From contig NC_134574.1 in assembly GCF_050947875.1 (NCBI RefSeq), positions 106,979,469-107,043,468 on the forward strand: a stretch of DNA of 64,000 nt. Direction: 5' to 3'. The notes under the pieces were generated by a model. That model saw nothing but the letters and a program-made list of their open reading frames with translations, did not search any database and was not told the DNA's origin. Origin of the DNA: Dermacentor variabilis. Its lineage: Eukaryota > Arthropoda > Arachnida > Ixodida > Ixodidae. Made by a program: the position numbers and the translations under genes. Shown piece by piece: positions 46,440-57,847 of the stretch. The stretch's first letter is position 1; each line of letters starts with the position of its first letter.

Positions 46440-48480
46440 CTCAACCTCCAGCTCCCCCACCTCGGTTCCAGCGCTCAAAGCGCGGACTGTCAACAAAGAC
46501 GTACTACTTTCCGAGAGTGAAATAACGCCCACGGTCTCAATCGAAAGCCTCGCCGTGAAAGCCATTCGCAGACTGCGAATGGACCGCTGGAGGCGACATC
46601 CTTGCCGTGCCATTTCCTTCCAGCGCGCACCTACCAGTACAAGGAAAACAAACTAGGGGGAAAAAACGCACCTTATCGAAAACTAGGAGAAAGAACGAGA
46701 CGAGATAAAGAACACTCAACTCGAGCGTTTTCAAGAAGGAGCGGGCCCCGGCGGGCACACAAGCCTGATCTACACACCTCCGCCATTTTCGTGTTGTGTT
46801 ATGTTTTCTGTCTTTCTGGAACCGACGCCGTATTAAAAGGACGGGCTGTTAACGCGAAAATTACTTCCCTGTATACGACTGCTGCACTAGCGAAACCCGC
46901 GAACTCTCGACCACCACGAACGAACCTTCACAAAAGAACTCGCGGAACTCGTTCTCCCGTTTGCAAAAGTTTGACGAAAAAAAAAATGCCATTCAGCTCG
47001 AAAAAGTGCGGCGAAGAATTAAACGTGCTTTGAGGGGCGAAGCGTGGTGGTTAAGAAATTGGTACTTGAACGCCTTTATTCGCAAATTTAGCAGCGACAC
47101 GACAGTTAAACAGACGTGCGACGTGGAGCAGCAAATGAAAGTGCAGCGCTGCGAAAACTCGTGTCCTAGCTACACTCGAGCAGCGCGGAACTAACCTGCC
47201 GAACAAGGATCTAACTATGCAGATAAGTATACTAGCATGGCGTTGTCCATGTACATCACAATGTCTTGTTATTTTTCCTGGCATGGTGCGACACCGTAAT
47301 GGATGTGTTGTTGCGACGAAGGACTCCACACAAGTACAAAGGACGTCAGATACAGCAGAGCTATTAGGACAAGAAAAAAGAAAGATTCCGTTAAGCGTAC
47401 TGCAAACAATGTGGAAGTAAGCAATACCAAACATAAAAACAAAGACTCGTAAGGCTGGCTTACGTAATCTCAACGGCTTTCTCCAGCGAACTGAACGTAG
47501 TTGGCAATGATAATGTATAGTTCGTATAGTTCGCAGAAATAGCAGGAGGGTTTTTTTTTTCTTCGACTGCGGCACTTTCAGGCCACGCCTCTTAAAAAAA
47601 ATCACTGCGCGTTTTATATCTCCTCCTCCACCTTCTTTTGCTTTTTTTTTCTTTACGAATGAAAAAAAAATCACCCGATTATTTTCTTTTTTACGTTTCA
47701 ATCGGTCATTTCTCTTCGCGAGCTACGACACAAAAGCGGCGACACGAAGACTGCGGACATTCTATCAATTCTATTTTATTTTATTATCGTTTTCATTTTT
47801 CCTTCCCCCGCCGGAGTACTGCGAGCCTTTTATAACTACGCTCCTCTCACAGGGCACCAAAAATAACTAGGAACAGGCGTACACGATTTATTTTTCTAAG
47901 AACCTCGGTATCGGAACTGGAAAAAAGAAAATGTCTTTACTTTCGCTTGGAACAAATTAAAGAAAAAGAGGGATAGAAAGGGCACCAAAATATCGAAGGC
48001 AACGCAAGAGATGAAGAAATGTCAAAAAGAAGGGACCACTTGAAAGCTACCAGAACAAGTAACTGTGGAACGACGACAGGCCGCGAGGGAGCACGAAGAA
48101 GTGTTGTAGATCACGTTTCTCTCTCGCACACCACGTGGGTTCGTGCCCCTTGGGGAAGAGCGATGTGGCAACCCCGTTCCGAATCGGCCCAAGTCGTGGC
48201 GAAAGGACGGCCACCAGTAGGAACAGCGCAGGACAGGCAAAGGGAAGGAAGCGCCCTAGACGTAGCCACCGAGAGTCGTAAATCTGCGGAGGAAACGGTC
48301 AGGTGAGCACAGCGCGTTTTCCCTCCCCCCCTCTCTCTCTTCCCCCTCTAAATATTCAAGCGCTCCTGCTTCTTTTTTCTGCGTATCTTCGCGAGCAGAA
48401 ATAGCGGTGACGTAAGTAGCACGCGGAGGTGACGGCACGGAATGCGGTAAGGTGCGTGAAGACGGGGCCGAAATGTTTTG
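46440..48480. other. Spacer, no firm gene
   Basis: The minus-strand frame 47051-47701 (216 codons) and plus-strand frame 47217-47420 overlap. Neither matches a family, and the former is extended by Lys/Phe low-complexity sequence. A donor-like TCAG/GTGAGC at 48300 follows an open plus-strand frame with an E-box CACGTG near 48133. It is unresolved. Confidence 0.35.
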
Positions 48481-48484
48481 TCGC

Positions 48485-48495
48485 GCGCATGCGCA
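48485..48495. promoter_or_regulatory. NRF-1/ewg-type site
   Basis: GCGCATGCGCA matches the NRF-1 core exactly. It lies just before an (AG)n run at 48540-48557. Confidence 0.35.
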
Positions 48496-48559
48496 AAACA
48501 TCGTTTGTATTTCAAGCGCTGCGGGAGGGAAAACTGCAAGAGAGAGAGAGAGAGAGAAA

Positions 48560-50550
48560 CAGAATGCCGCCAGTTGGTACAAGAACAACAACAAACAACA
48601 AAAGGGTCTTCCTCTAGCTTCGCCCAGCCCCGCGTCCATTATTCATTTCCGAATGTGACAGGATGAAACGGCGAAAAAGATGACGCGTCGCTGCAGCGCG
48701 ACACCAAGTTTTGAGGCAACAACGACAACAGCACAGACAAAGCGCGAATGAAAACTCTCGAAGAGAAAACGGACCCAAATACGGGTAGAAAGCTATTCAA
48801 GTGTCTACGAACGCTTAGAGGGATAGTCAGCCTTAAAAAAAAAAAAAAAAAGATGAAGTTGACTGCGCCCTTCACCGCAGGTCCGAAGTGTGCAATGCAC
48901 AAAGCAGCAAAACACAGAAATGACGTGCCAAGTTGTCCTTAGTTGTATAGCCAGCGTTCATGTCGAGGTGTTCTTGAACAAGAAAAAGAAAACGAATGTT
49001 GGAGGCGCAAAGGAAAGTCTTTTTCAGCGGAGACAAAAGCGGGCGACTCGTGACACAGTGCGAAGCAAAGGACATTTAGGATCATTTCGAGCCACTATAG
49101 AAAATGTCGCCTTGTAGGTGAAAAGGCAAAAGGAAAACAACTCGCACAAGGGGACCCTGTAAAATGTAGTGCGACAAAAACTTGTTCGCACATAAGTGTC
49201 GTTAATCATCCGCACGGAGAACCGAGGGAATTGGGAACACAGAGAGCTTGGGACACTGTTTTTACACCTGGGCCGGGGACTACATTTTTGTTTTCCATCC
49301 TTATTTCACTTATTCCGTTCGCTCTCACAAACAGCGAAGGATCAGTGAGAAGCAGTGAAAAAATAAAGAAGAGGACGGCCATGGATCCAACCCAAGGGCT
49401 TATCCCAAGAGAAGGCACTCCGCTGACACCATCTGCCGGGGTTATTGACAGGCCAGTCGGACAGCGCCCAATAAGGAGGTGGCGATGGTCCTGTGCTACA
49501 GCTCCCCCGTACCCTGCCCATCTATCTCCCGGTTCTCTCGGGGCGCCCTGGTCCACCAGAAACCGTTTTCGATCTCTTACGAAGACAAATTTCCCGGCTC
49601 ATCTTTATCGGGGCGGGAAGCTAGCTGGGTCTATCGGCCGCTATATGCGCTGTCCCCCATGAACGCCGTGCAGCGCAACGAAGGCCGTAAGGCTCGCGAA
49701 GCCCATCGGTAGCGGAAGCTCTCTGCGAGTTCTGGGGGCAGAAGAAGGCACAGCTGGCTCAAGCTTGGCTACTAATTATTCCGCGACGCTTCAATTTAGT
49801 AGGCGCATCACAAAGGACGATGAAAAAGGCGCTAGGATGGTAGAGTTGGCGCTGGGATGGCAGACTGCTTGGCCGACGCGACCCGGAGCTTCCTCTGCAG
49901 GGCACGGTTGTGATGCAGCGAAGTACATATTGAGCTGGATCAGCGCGTTCTTCGGGGCCGACGAGTGGTGCGATGACCCGTCCAAAAAAAGTAAAAAACG
50001 GAAGGGCATTCATAAGAAAGGGCGGATTAAAAAAACAAAAACGTTTTAACTGTGTGGCTCCATGCCGCAACGACTGGAGGACAGAAAGGAGCGGGAGGGG
50101 AGAGAGGGAGGGGGCGCTAGCCCATTTCTCTCGCCCTGCCCCCTTCCCGATACATACCGCCACGTCAGCGATGGCAAAACTAAGCGTGTAGTAAGCTCCC
50201 CCTACTCCGAGCTCACTGTCTTATATCAGCCCCCCCCCCCCCCACTTGCTTTTGCACCTGCCTCGGATCCATCCCCTGGCTGCAACCAGAGTCCTCATTG
50301 TCGATACTGGTCGGATAGGCAATCTTCTATATAGCGCACATAAACCGAGCACCTGCTTATAACGACTTGCTGGGGACCAAATTAATAGTGCATGCATACT
50401 TGGCACAGTCTCTGCGCTTTCCACGGATATGATGCGGGCGTGCGAATACATATCTGTCACCTGCACAGGACTTAAATACACTACTACTTCATCATCAAGG
50501 AATTAAATCGTAACATACTAAGAGCGGTTTAAAAGTTAAAAGCAGTGATA
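48560..50550. other. Spacer with an unassigned open region
   Basis: From 49230 to 50050 long frames are open on both strands in moderately GC-rich DNA (for example 49231-49662 plus and 49206-49556 minus). I see no domain or splice pattern that favours either strand. Mononucleotide C runs occur at 50230-50243. Confidence 0.35.
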
Positions 50551-50553
50551 CGG

Positions 50554-50626
50554 GACTCCGAAAAGGCTGGCCAACGTTCCGATAGGAAGAGCTCCTATCG
50601 GAACGCTGGCCAGCCTTTCTGAGGCA
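50554..50626. repeat. Fold-back element, 23-bp near-perfect arms
   Basis: The arms 50565-50587 and 50593-50615 pair at 22 of 23 positions around the 5-base loop agagc. Pairing continues less perfectly for about 9 more bases outward. The single mismatch becomes a G-U pair in minus-strand RNA. The form suggests a small fold-back or MITE remnant. A second fold-back with a different arm lies 650 bases away. Confidence 0.9.
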
Positions 50627-51094
50627 CCCTTCTATACCTTCTCTTCAATTTTACACACGGCGTGCTACTCCATCAGTCGGCCCCGTCCTTGATTTTGGAT
50701 TAACATACGACGAGTGTTATTCAAAAGCTTCCGCGTACATTGTCTTATACCTTCTAGTTTTCTTTTGTTTATTATTGCGCAAAAATGAGACGAGATCCGT
50801 ATAAATTTCGCATCGTTGCTGAAAGAATAAAGTGGTAAAAATGCGGAATTATCACAGTGCGCGTGGATGATATCGGTATTGAGTTAATTACCGCACATGA
50901 GGGTGCAAAAAACCTAAAGGAGACTTTAGCCCGTCAGCCCAACACACGGCAGAAAAGTCTATCTTTCCAAACAGTAAGAACGAGCAAGAAAGTAAACATA
51001 ACATCATGGTGTTTTTACGTTCTCGCTTACAGTATGCGTTCCGATGCAGGGAAATGCGGGGTTTCAGGCTCGAACACCCACGACAACTCTCGAA

Positions 51095-51096
<2 letters not shown>

Positions 51097-51165
<69 letters not shown>
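51097..51165. repeat. Compound (CT)n(TA)n microsatellite
   Basis: About 18 CT units pass directly into about 17 TA units. A second imperfect TA-rich array follows at 51358-51393. Confidence 0.97.
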
Positions 51166-51167
<2 letters not shown>

Positions 51168-51216
51168 TTATGGCTTGAGGAAATCACGCGGGCCCCGGTA
51201 GTAAAATGAAGATGAA

Positions 51217-51355
51217 GGAGTACGACGGTACGTTGAATATGCACAGTATATTGTACTGACGTTTCGGCTGGTGGGCCAGCCTTTGATTTTGACACAGACT
51301 GGTCCACCAGCCGAAACGTCAGTGCACTATAGTGTGCTTACTCAAAGAACGTCAC
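51217..51355. repeat. Fold-back element with CCGAAACGTCAGT arms
   Basis: The arms 51255-51277 and 51301-51323 pair at 22 of 23 positions around a 23-base spacer. Weaker similarity extends outward to about 51217 and 51355 (the blocks cgtt...gcacagtatat against gcacactatag on the opposite strand). The GACGTTTCGGCTGGTGGGCC arm resembles short fold-back repeats I have seen in other invertebrate genomes. It is flanked by TA-rich arrays on both sides. Confidence 0.85.
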
Positions 51356-51888
51356 ACTATATATATATAATATATATATATTATATATATATACATAGTC
51401 ATATCAAGAGAAGCCCACAAACACTGACACCAAGAATAATATAGGGGTAATTACTTGTGCTTACTAAATGAAAATAAAGAAACGATAAATTACGTTTTCC
51501 CCGCTGGTTAGTTATTTAAAAAGAAAAGACTGAATGGCAGCTTTTTTCTCCTCCTTTCACGTCACTGATTACTGCGTGCAGTATGTTCACTCTGAGCCGA
51601 TCTTATTCACAAAACGTCTTCAGCCTTCGCTGCATCGAGTTTCTAGTTTCTTTAGAATGCAGTGTAATTCGTGTTTATTCTTAAAACGAAGAACTAACGC
51701 CTGAGCAGACGGTTTACAAACTTAATGACGTCACAAGAAGCCAGCGCGGAAAGCTTCCGTATATTTTGCTCTTGTGCCCTTTTTCTAGCTTACCAAGACT
51801 CCGCTTACGGTAAGACCGACGTTTCCACTATTCGCAAAAAAAAAAAAAGAAAGTGCAATTTACCAGATCCAACTTAGCCTAACTTTAG

Positions 51889-51986
51889 CTTGTCTTTGAT
51901 GGTTGAAAAGAGGCAACGATGTCACAGCGACCGGCGCTACGTGATCGCTGTGCGTTGAAAGACAAGCGCGAACTTCTTTTCAACCA
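51889..51986. repeat. Interleaved inverted repeats
   Basis: Three perfect pairs lie within 98 bases: CTTGTCTTT (51889-51897) with AAAGACAAG (51958-51966), TGGTTGAAAAGA (51900-51911) with TCTTTTCAACCA (51975-51986), and CACAGCGA (51923-51930) with TCGCTGTG (51945-51952). The first two pairs interleave instead of nesting, so a single strand could form a pseudoknot-like fold or two alternative folds. The origin is unknown. Confidence 0.85.
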
Positions 51987-51989
51987 GTA

Positions 51990-52515
51990 TAATGCAATAC
52001 GTAGCATATTCGCGCCCATGTTCTCAGCCCCCACAACCGTTTTTCGCCTCTCCACATTTCACAACTCGACAACGTGATTGAATGAGTGGACAGAACCCCA
52101 CGCGCAAGTCAAAGCGCAACGAGGCTGGAGACGTCCAACCGAAATGTCTAAACAAAAAAAAAAAAGCGACGTAGGACAAGTATAAGAACAAGAAGAATAA
52201 GAGCATGACGAAGACGGTTAAGAAGGAAGACAAAACTGAGAGACAGGGGGCAGCAACCAGCCCACTTTTGTCGCAGGTGAAAAAGCAGCTCGAGAGCTTA
52301 CTGAACGCATTACACGCATTCGCCTATTTATCCCTGCGCCTAACCCAGGTATGGTACGGCGAAACTTTATTGAGGTCCTGCAGATCCCGAGTCCCCTTTT
52401 CTTTTTCTTTTTTCTCCTCTCCTTCCCCAACTGATGCTCATCTGTCCACAGCACATGAAAAGCGAGGCGCGAGAGGGGGGGAGGAGGAGCAGGTGGGGTC
52501 GTTCCTCTTGCACCC
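51990..52515. other. Spacer, no gene recognised
   Basis: The plus-strand frame starting at 52205 opens with a Lys-rich segment. It has only weak donor-like sites and no family match. Confidence 0.35.
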
Positions 52516-52521
52516 ACGCTA

Positions 52522-52576
52522 ACCGGAAGCAACTTCCCGAAAGCGGAAGTCAGAGAGCCGCCCACGGCACTTCCGC
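52522..52576. promoter_or_regulatory. Cluster of three ETS-type sites
   Basis: ACCGGAAGC (52522-52530), GCGGAAGT (52543-52550) and ACTTCCGC (52569-52576, opposite strand) all carry the GGAA ETS core within 55 bases of GC-rich DNA. ETS sites near start points are typical of TATA-less promoters. No adjoining first exon could be fixed. Confidence 0.35.
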
Positions 52577-52579
52577 GGG

Positions 52580-53165
52580 TGGACGCGTCAGAGCAGGCAG
52601 AAAGAGCAGAGCAGGCTGGCACAATAAAATAACCGCGTCATACTTCTAAAGAAGAAGAGAAAAACGGGGAAACAATGCGCAGGAAAAAAAAAAAAGAAAG
52701 GAAAGGCGAAGTTGAGCGCTCTATTCGGCACAGGAGCGGATGCCGCGGGCGGTGTTATATATAGCAGTCACCCAGCTCGAGACCTGTTAGGACGATAAGC
52801 TGCAACTCGCCGGTAGAGAAGATTACGACACGCTCGAGAACTTCGGCAAATAACGCCTGCTTTTCTTTTTTTTTTTTCATCTTATTCCCTTTCGCTTCCT
52901 CATCACAACTGATGCGTAAGCAGCGACACCGCAAGCAAAATATGCAAATTTCTTTAAACACCTACTCTCCATGCGCGTTTCGCGATAAATCGAAGCTGTC
53001 GATAATCCAGCTCAGGTCAATACGTTGTCCTTAACTGCGTAATATTGGACAGTGAGAAATTCATAGCAAACGTTACTTACGCCTCTAACTGCTTTCAACT
53101 CCATGTTAGGTATACTTGCCCAGATGTTACATTTTTCTTTCCTTTTTTTTTACACATTTAAGTCC
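52580..53165. other. Spacer, no gene recognised
   Basis: Holds A-homopolymers and a T-run near 52868-52880; nothing else was recognised. Confidence 0.4.
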
Positions 53166-53169
53166 CGCT

Positions 53170-53325
53170 AGATGTCAGCAAAATTTGGCCAGTTTCATTA
53201 ACGACATATGCAGATGTTTAGAAAACATCAACTCTGTGCGGTTCCCAGACACGTGTACGAGCTACCTAATAAAAGTGAAACAAAACGACAGCACAGTATA
53301 TTTACTAGACTTGATGCAGTTGTAG
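53170..53325 (+). pseudogene. Decayed non-LTR reverse transcriptase fragment
   Basis: The plus strand reads LASFINDICRCLENINSVRF, then PDTCTSYLIK, in one frame. This parallels the LF-x-x-x-INDI ... S-x-LFADDT stretch of non-LTR reverse transcriptases (Jockey/CR1-like). Here the catalytic box is damaged: one Asp codon is missing and Ala is replaced by Pro. The frame ends at 53323-53325. The neighbouring DNA could not be matched, so this is a small dead fragment. The exact clade is unsure. Confidence 0.45.
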
Positions 53326-53602
53326 CAGTTACCACCTATCAATGCAACTCGAATATAGTAACAAAAAGAAGTCTAGTGGTCCGGACAAAAAAAAATAAAA
53401 GGAAATTTATCGGCGCGAGATATGATCCCACTCCTCTTCCAACGAAAAAAAAAAAAGAATACTTGTTTTCCGAGACGCGAAATGAATGCGCTAGTGTTCG
53501 TGCATTACACTGTCTGCCTTTGGAACTTTGGAATATGACAATACCATTAAGGGTAATAATAATGATATATGTTAAAGAAAGAAAATAAATTCTGTTTCAC
53601 AG

Positions 53603-53809
53603 GCTCGTTCTGATGGTGCTCTTACGCAGTTCTGCCTCCAGCAACATCACTACTCGCCCCAACACCAACAGCGCCAACCCCAGCACCAACAGCGATGTCA
53701 CTCATTCTCCCTCATGAAAGGAAGTCTCGCCTGCTCTCCGTTCAGCAACTACATACGTACAGATTGCGCGAAACGGGCCCGGCTAACGAAACGCTTGCGT
53801 TTCGATTGA
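53603..53809 (+). CDS. Candidate terminal exon, Gln/His-rich
   Basis: A good acceptor (aaattctgtttcacag, ending 53602) opens a frame of 68 codons plus stop (TGA 53807-53809). It starts ARSDGALTQFCLQQHHYSPQ, goes through a Gln/His/Pro-rich run built from CAACACCAACAGCG-like repeats, then a basic end (KRARLTKRLRFD). Such opa-like runs are common in arthropod regulatory proteins. There is no recognisable domain, and the CAA/CAC-rich repeat could keep the frame open by chance. Confidence 0.25.
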   Translation, partial: ARSDGALTQFCLQQHHYSPQHQQRQPQHQQRCHSFSLMKGSLACSPFSNYIRTDCAKRARLTKRLRFD

Positions 53810-53814
53810 CGCCC

Positions 53815-55170
53815 ACCAGTTGCACGTTAGAACGTAATCGCAGCACGAAAGAGCAGCGACGGAACAAATAGCGCGGCAAACTGAAGAGCGTGCAATTAAA
53901 GGAAGAATGCAGGTGAGAGTGGTAGGCGACAATCATTAACCCTTTGAAACGCCCACGCTTCGTTCAACGTGCGACATTTGGAGCACACAATACCCTACCT
54001 GCACACCGGCGGAGCGTTCTAGAGTGGGTGACATCAAATCAGCAAGCGCACGACCAAAGCCGCGCAGCCCCAATTTTATCGCATGGATGAGAAGGCTTCG
54101 TTATTCGAACTCTGAAATGTCGAACCAATGAATGAATGAATGAATGAATGTGCTCCTTTTTAAAACGTGCTGCTAGGTTAGGGAGCCCTCAATGCAAGGC
54201 TCCCCTTTTTATAGTCTTCCAGGCGCTCCTGGCTGCATACTTCGTCTCAGCAACTTGCTGCAGTGCAGTGAGGATGAACACGTGTCGGCCAACGAGTAAC
54301 GAGAGCCGATTTGAGTGTTCTGAAAAGGGCGGTCGGCTCGCCCATCGTACGCGACTAAACCTTCCATAAAGCTTTCGTTCGGCCGGCGTCGCGACGTAGG
54401 CGATCGCATGCGGGGCGAACAGGAGTCCCCGTGGTTCCCGAATTTGGTTCGCTGATTGACGCGACCCTCATCTTTGATTGTCCTGTTTGGAGCTGGCGGG
54501 ATGAGCCGGTAGCATTGGTCGTGCAGGGCTTATGCGAGACTGACTAATGACTGAGTCCGGTGAAGACAGGAGAAGAGCAGTGGCGGCTCGCGTTTAGCGA
54601 AGCACAGTGGATGCCAGGTTAGAGTCTCGACAACCGACGGCGATATGCCAGGTGCTGTATTTTTCGGGCGATGGCTTCGAAGGTTCGCGAATCTGGCTCA
54701 GTTGCTTGCTTGCAGCTTTGGTAATCCAATCTGCATTGTTTCTGTGACCAACATTCGCCCGTTCCCGAAACACCTCAAACAAAACAAGAAAGAAAGAAAG
54801 AAAAAGGAGAGAACTGCGTACGAGTATAACGTATAGAACATACGAGAATAGCGCGAGTAAAGGTTAATAACACGCTGAGAAATTAATATTTCAAAAAGCC
54901 ACTCCATTGAAGCTACACCTACGGGTGTACAAAAGCGAGCACACCCGAATTTACAGGCGTTAAGGTATCACTGCAGAGTGACAGACACCACCACCACGAG
55001 TTGTCTTGCTTAAAAGGGCAGTGACCTTCAATTTACTGAGGGACAATAGTTTTCTCTCGTTTCAATGAAAAGAATGGCGGAAATTGTAAACAATAAAGAA
55101 AACGTACAAGTGGAGGTCTAGAAGGAGTTAAAATAGCCTATTTAGCAGAACGGCTTTGTTCGTTTCTTTT
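53815..55170. other. Spacer, no gene recognised
   Basis: Contains a short (AATG)n array near 54127-54150. A minus-strand frame at 54594-54782 has protein-like texture but no splice or family support. Confidence 0.4.
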
Positions 55171-55182
55171 TTTCCCCCCGAG

Positions 55183-55415
55183 TGAAGCAACGCGGCAATT
55201 TCACGCTGCTTGACGTACAAGCAGACGAAGGCTATCAAATGCAACACAAAAACCAGGAGCACGCAACGAGTCAGACGAATGACGGCGTTAAATCTTCATC
55301 TAGCGCCACAAAAAACTTTAAAGAGCTTCAGGGAAAAAAAGTCTCTGTCGCTAACAGGGCGGCCAGACAAGTGAGACGACTTCGGCCAAACGAAGAGTCG
55401 CATAAGATATACCAG
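55183..55415 (+). CDS. Candidate internal coding exon, product unknown
   Basis: A long pyrimidine tract ending ccccccgag serves as acceptor and ACCAG/GTACGT as donor (GT at 55416-55417). Between them one frame stays open for all 77 codons, entering with two bases and leaving in phase 0. The peptide is hydrophilic: it starts KQRGNFTLLDVQADEGYQ, has a Ser-rich centre, then a basic segment ANRAARQVRRLRP and ends HKIYQ. Base composition is balanced, so the open frame is not forced by GC content. I recognise no domain. Its entry phase would fit an upstream exon ending in phase 1, as does the one at 16655-16749, but a link is speculative. Confidence 0.35.
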
Positions 55416-55419
55416 GTAC

Positions 55420-57840
55420 GTTAGAATCACAAAAAGCTTCACTAGTAGCAGTGCGCGCTATATAAAGTCCACTCCTGCATGAAGAAGAAACTACCTCACC
55501 CTCTCCCAGGCAAAAAAAGAAAAGTAGTAGTTCGGAAGAGACACATAAGACTGCTTGGGCGTGGAAAAACGAAAGCATTACTGTTACGCTTCACTTTATA
55601 CACTCAAGGTTTTGCGTCGAGAGTGTTGTTGCTGTTTCCCTTTCACATATTTGGCTCCCAGCCACTACGGGGGATTGGCCATTTCGAAATTGAAAGACCG
55701 TCCGCGCGCCATAGAAGACGATGACGACGGTGACCCGCACACCATCGAAATTGTTGCGTGAGCACATGGTTGAGACGCGATGCCGGGTTGTCTAGCAAGA
55801 CAGTGAGAAATTTGCCGTCAATCCGAGCATTTTCTTGACGTGTTTTTACTCTCAGAGCCGTCGACCATTTTTGGTACCATATTTTGGTAACGCCGACGCC
55901 GGATTTTTTTTGCGAAATGGGGCACGTAAGGCTTTCGCCTTAAAATCACCTTCCAGCAGTCAAACCAATGTGCCTGCTCTAAGTGAAAACAGTAGCAGCC
56001 AGGCAGTAATGTTGATTGTAGGACATGGATTTCCTGAGCACTACGGAAAGAAGAGTGTTGCAAATAAAACGCTTGATATTTGGCATAAAAAGGAATAAGA
56101 CAGCTCAATTACACGCCTTCACCGGTGTTCGTATGTACTCAGAACTTTTAACCACCTGCGATTCTTTACCGTCCACCAAAAAAAAAAAAGAAATAAAAAA
56201 AATACGCGGTATACGAGCGACTTTTCTCAATACTCAGCCTTTCGTTCTTGCTTCAATGAAGTCAAAACGCCAGTCGCCGCGGTCGGGATTCAAACGTGCG
56301 AACCCATGCTCAGCTATAGAACGAAGCTACTGGTCAATGCGTCACCACGCAGGCCGTACCAGGCAGTCAACTGGCATAAAAAAAAAAAAGGTGATAATGA
56401 AAGATAATATAAAACTCGCCATCCCGGCCCTGCGATAGTGGATTTCCAGCGAAACTGTTGAAAGCCACCGCTACAACTGCTGAGGGTGGTATGCAACGCT
56501 TTGTGGCCTTATAGTAATGGTAGTAACGGTAGTTCAGTGTAATGGGAGTAATGGTAATTTCGACAGCACACCATCGCCCATAGCGGTGCTGCAACAACAC
56601 TGAAATGAGTTGCCAGACAGGTAACTTCATACACGAAAGGCTAGATACGTCACACCCCACGTCGCAAGCCGGCGTCACCGAGGCAGCTGGTGAAACAGTA
56701 ATCGTTAGCGGGAAACGCATGGGGAGTGCTGCGTGCTTCGCATTGCTATAACGAGCGCCTCATCATCACTTATGTCGTTCGGATGCGTGTTCCTTATTGA
56801 AACGTATATGCTGTTCTGCATGTTTTATGCGTAATTGCAAAGAATGTATGCACTGATCGCTTCACTGTGCTGAGTACTCGTAGCCACTGCCTTACGGGTA
56901 TGTAAGCCATTGCATCTTTTACTTGATTACGGGGTATGAGTGCTTAGTGTTTACTGTGGTGTGAGGCACTGATGATGATATTTTTAAATCCATGGACGCG
57001 GAAGAATCCCAGGATCCTAGCCATATACAGCTTCGCTGCGAAACTAGGGGAACAGCTCTAGTACAGGAGCTTTGAAAACGTGACAGAAATCCTCGATCAA
57101 GACCACAAATGGGACAACGCGACCCTATACAAGAAAGAAGAGAATGAAGTGGAGGAGCAACGAGACGATCACTCTTTATTTCTAGGCAGAATACGTATGC
57201 GAATGCTTCGCGAGGGTGTAAGAAGTGATGGCACGAAATCTGTGGCAGACGAAACTGAGATTGATAACAGACACACAAAAAAGCGATAACGCGTGAAACA
57301 GTGACACAAAGAAACGCGGGGCGCATTTAGTATCAGCGCTGACCTAATTGATAACGAGAGCGATTGCAGCGCACTTGAACAATTGAAATTCTTGTCGACA
57401 TAAAAAACGAAGTTGCGGACTACGTTGCAACAGTCCGACACGTTACAGCACGAACCTCTGTCGACGGCAACATGAAGCAGATAACCCTTTGCCCGAAAGC
57501 TACATGAAATCTGCATGAAAGCACCATTACAAGAAAAAAAAAGTAGGGGGGGGGGGGGAGTTAGAACATCATTAGCCCGATTTAGTGACGCATTGGCCTC
57601 GGAAACAATGCCAGGGATTCTATGGCAGTTTGCCCTCGTCGCAGAACAATCGGGGGCGGCTGCAAGCGGATGAAGAAATACGTGGTGTCAGAGGTAGGTA
57701 AACGCGCGGTGCGTAAGCCGCCAGCGAGCCAGAGCCAGCCGAACACATAAAGCCCCAGTCAACGGCAGCGCTAATAAACCACCGGCGCAACACGGTCCAC
57801 CGAAACCGCGTCGAGACCCCACCAGGGGGGGGACACTCCG
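55420..57840. other. Spacer, no firm gene
   Basis: A strong TATATAAA lies at 55459-55466 in a gcgcgc context on the plus strand, but no start element or exon follows. A charged plus-strand frame at 57080-57289 has no family match. The segment 56960-57000 (opposite strand of atcatcatcagtg) resembles a LINE 3' tail but is too short to call. Confidence 0.35.
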
Positions 57841-57847
57841 TATACAT

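Noticed and set aside
47051..47701. 216-codon minus-strand open frame
   Set aside because: The first part is Lys/Phe low complexity from A/T runs; the rest is contradicted by an open plus-strand frame. Kept only as an unresolved note.
51770..51815. Possible microexon between a strong pyrimidine-tract acceptor and a GTAAGA donor
   Set aside because: Only about 20 bases long and its frame cannot be tested; likely coincidence.
57080..57289. GVR-like motif suggesting a LINE reverse transcriptase
   Set aside because: The motif is too short, and the flanking residues do not follow the expected reverse transcriptase order.
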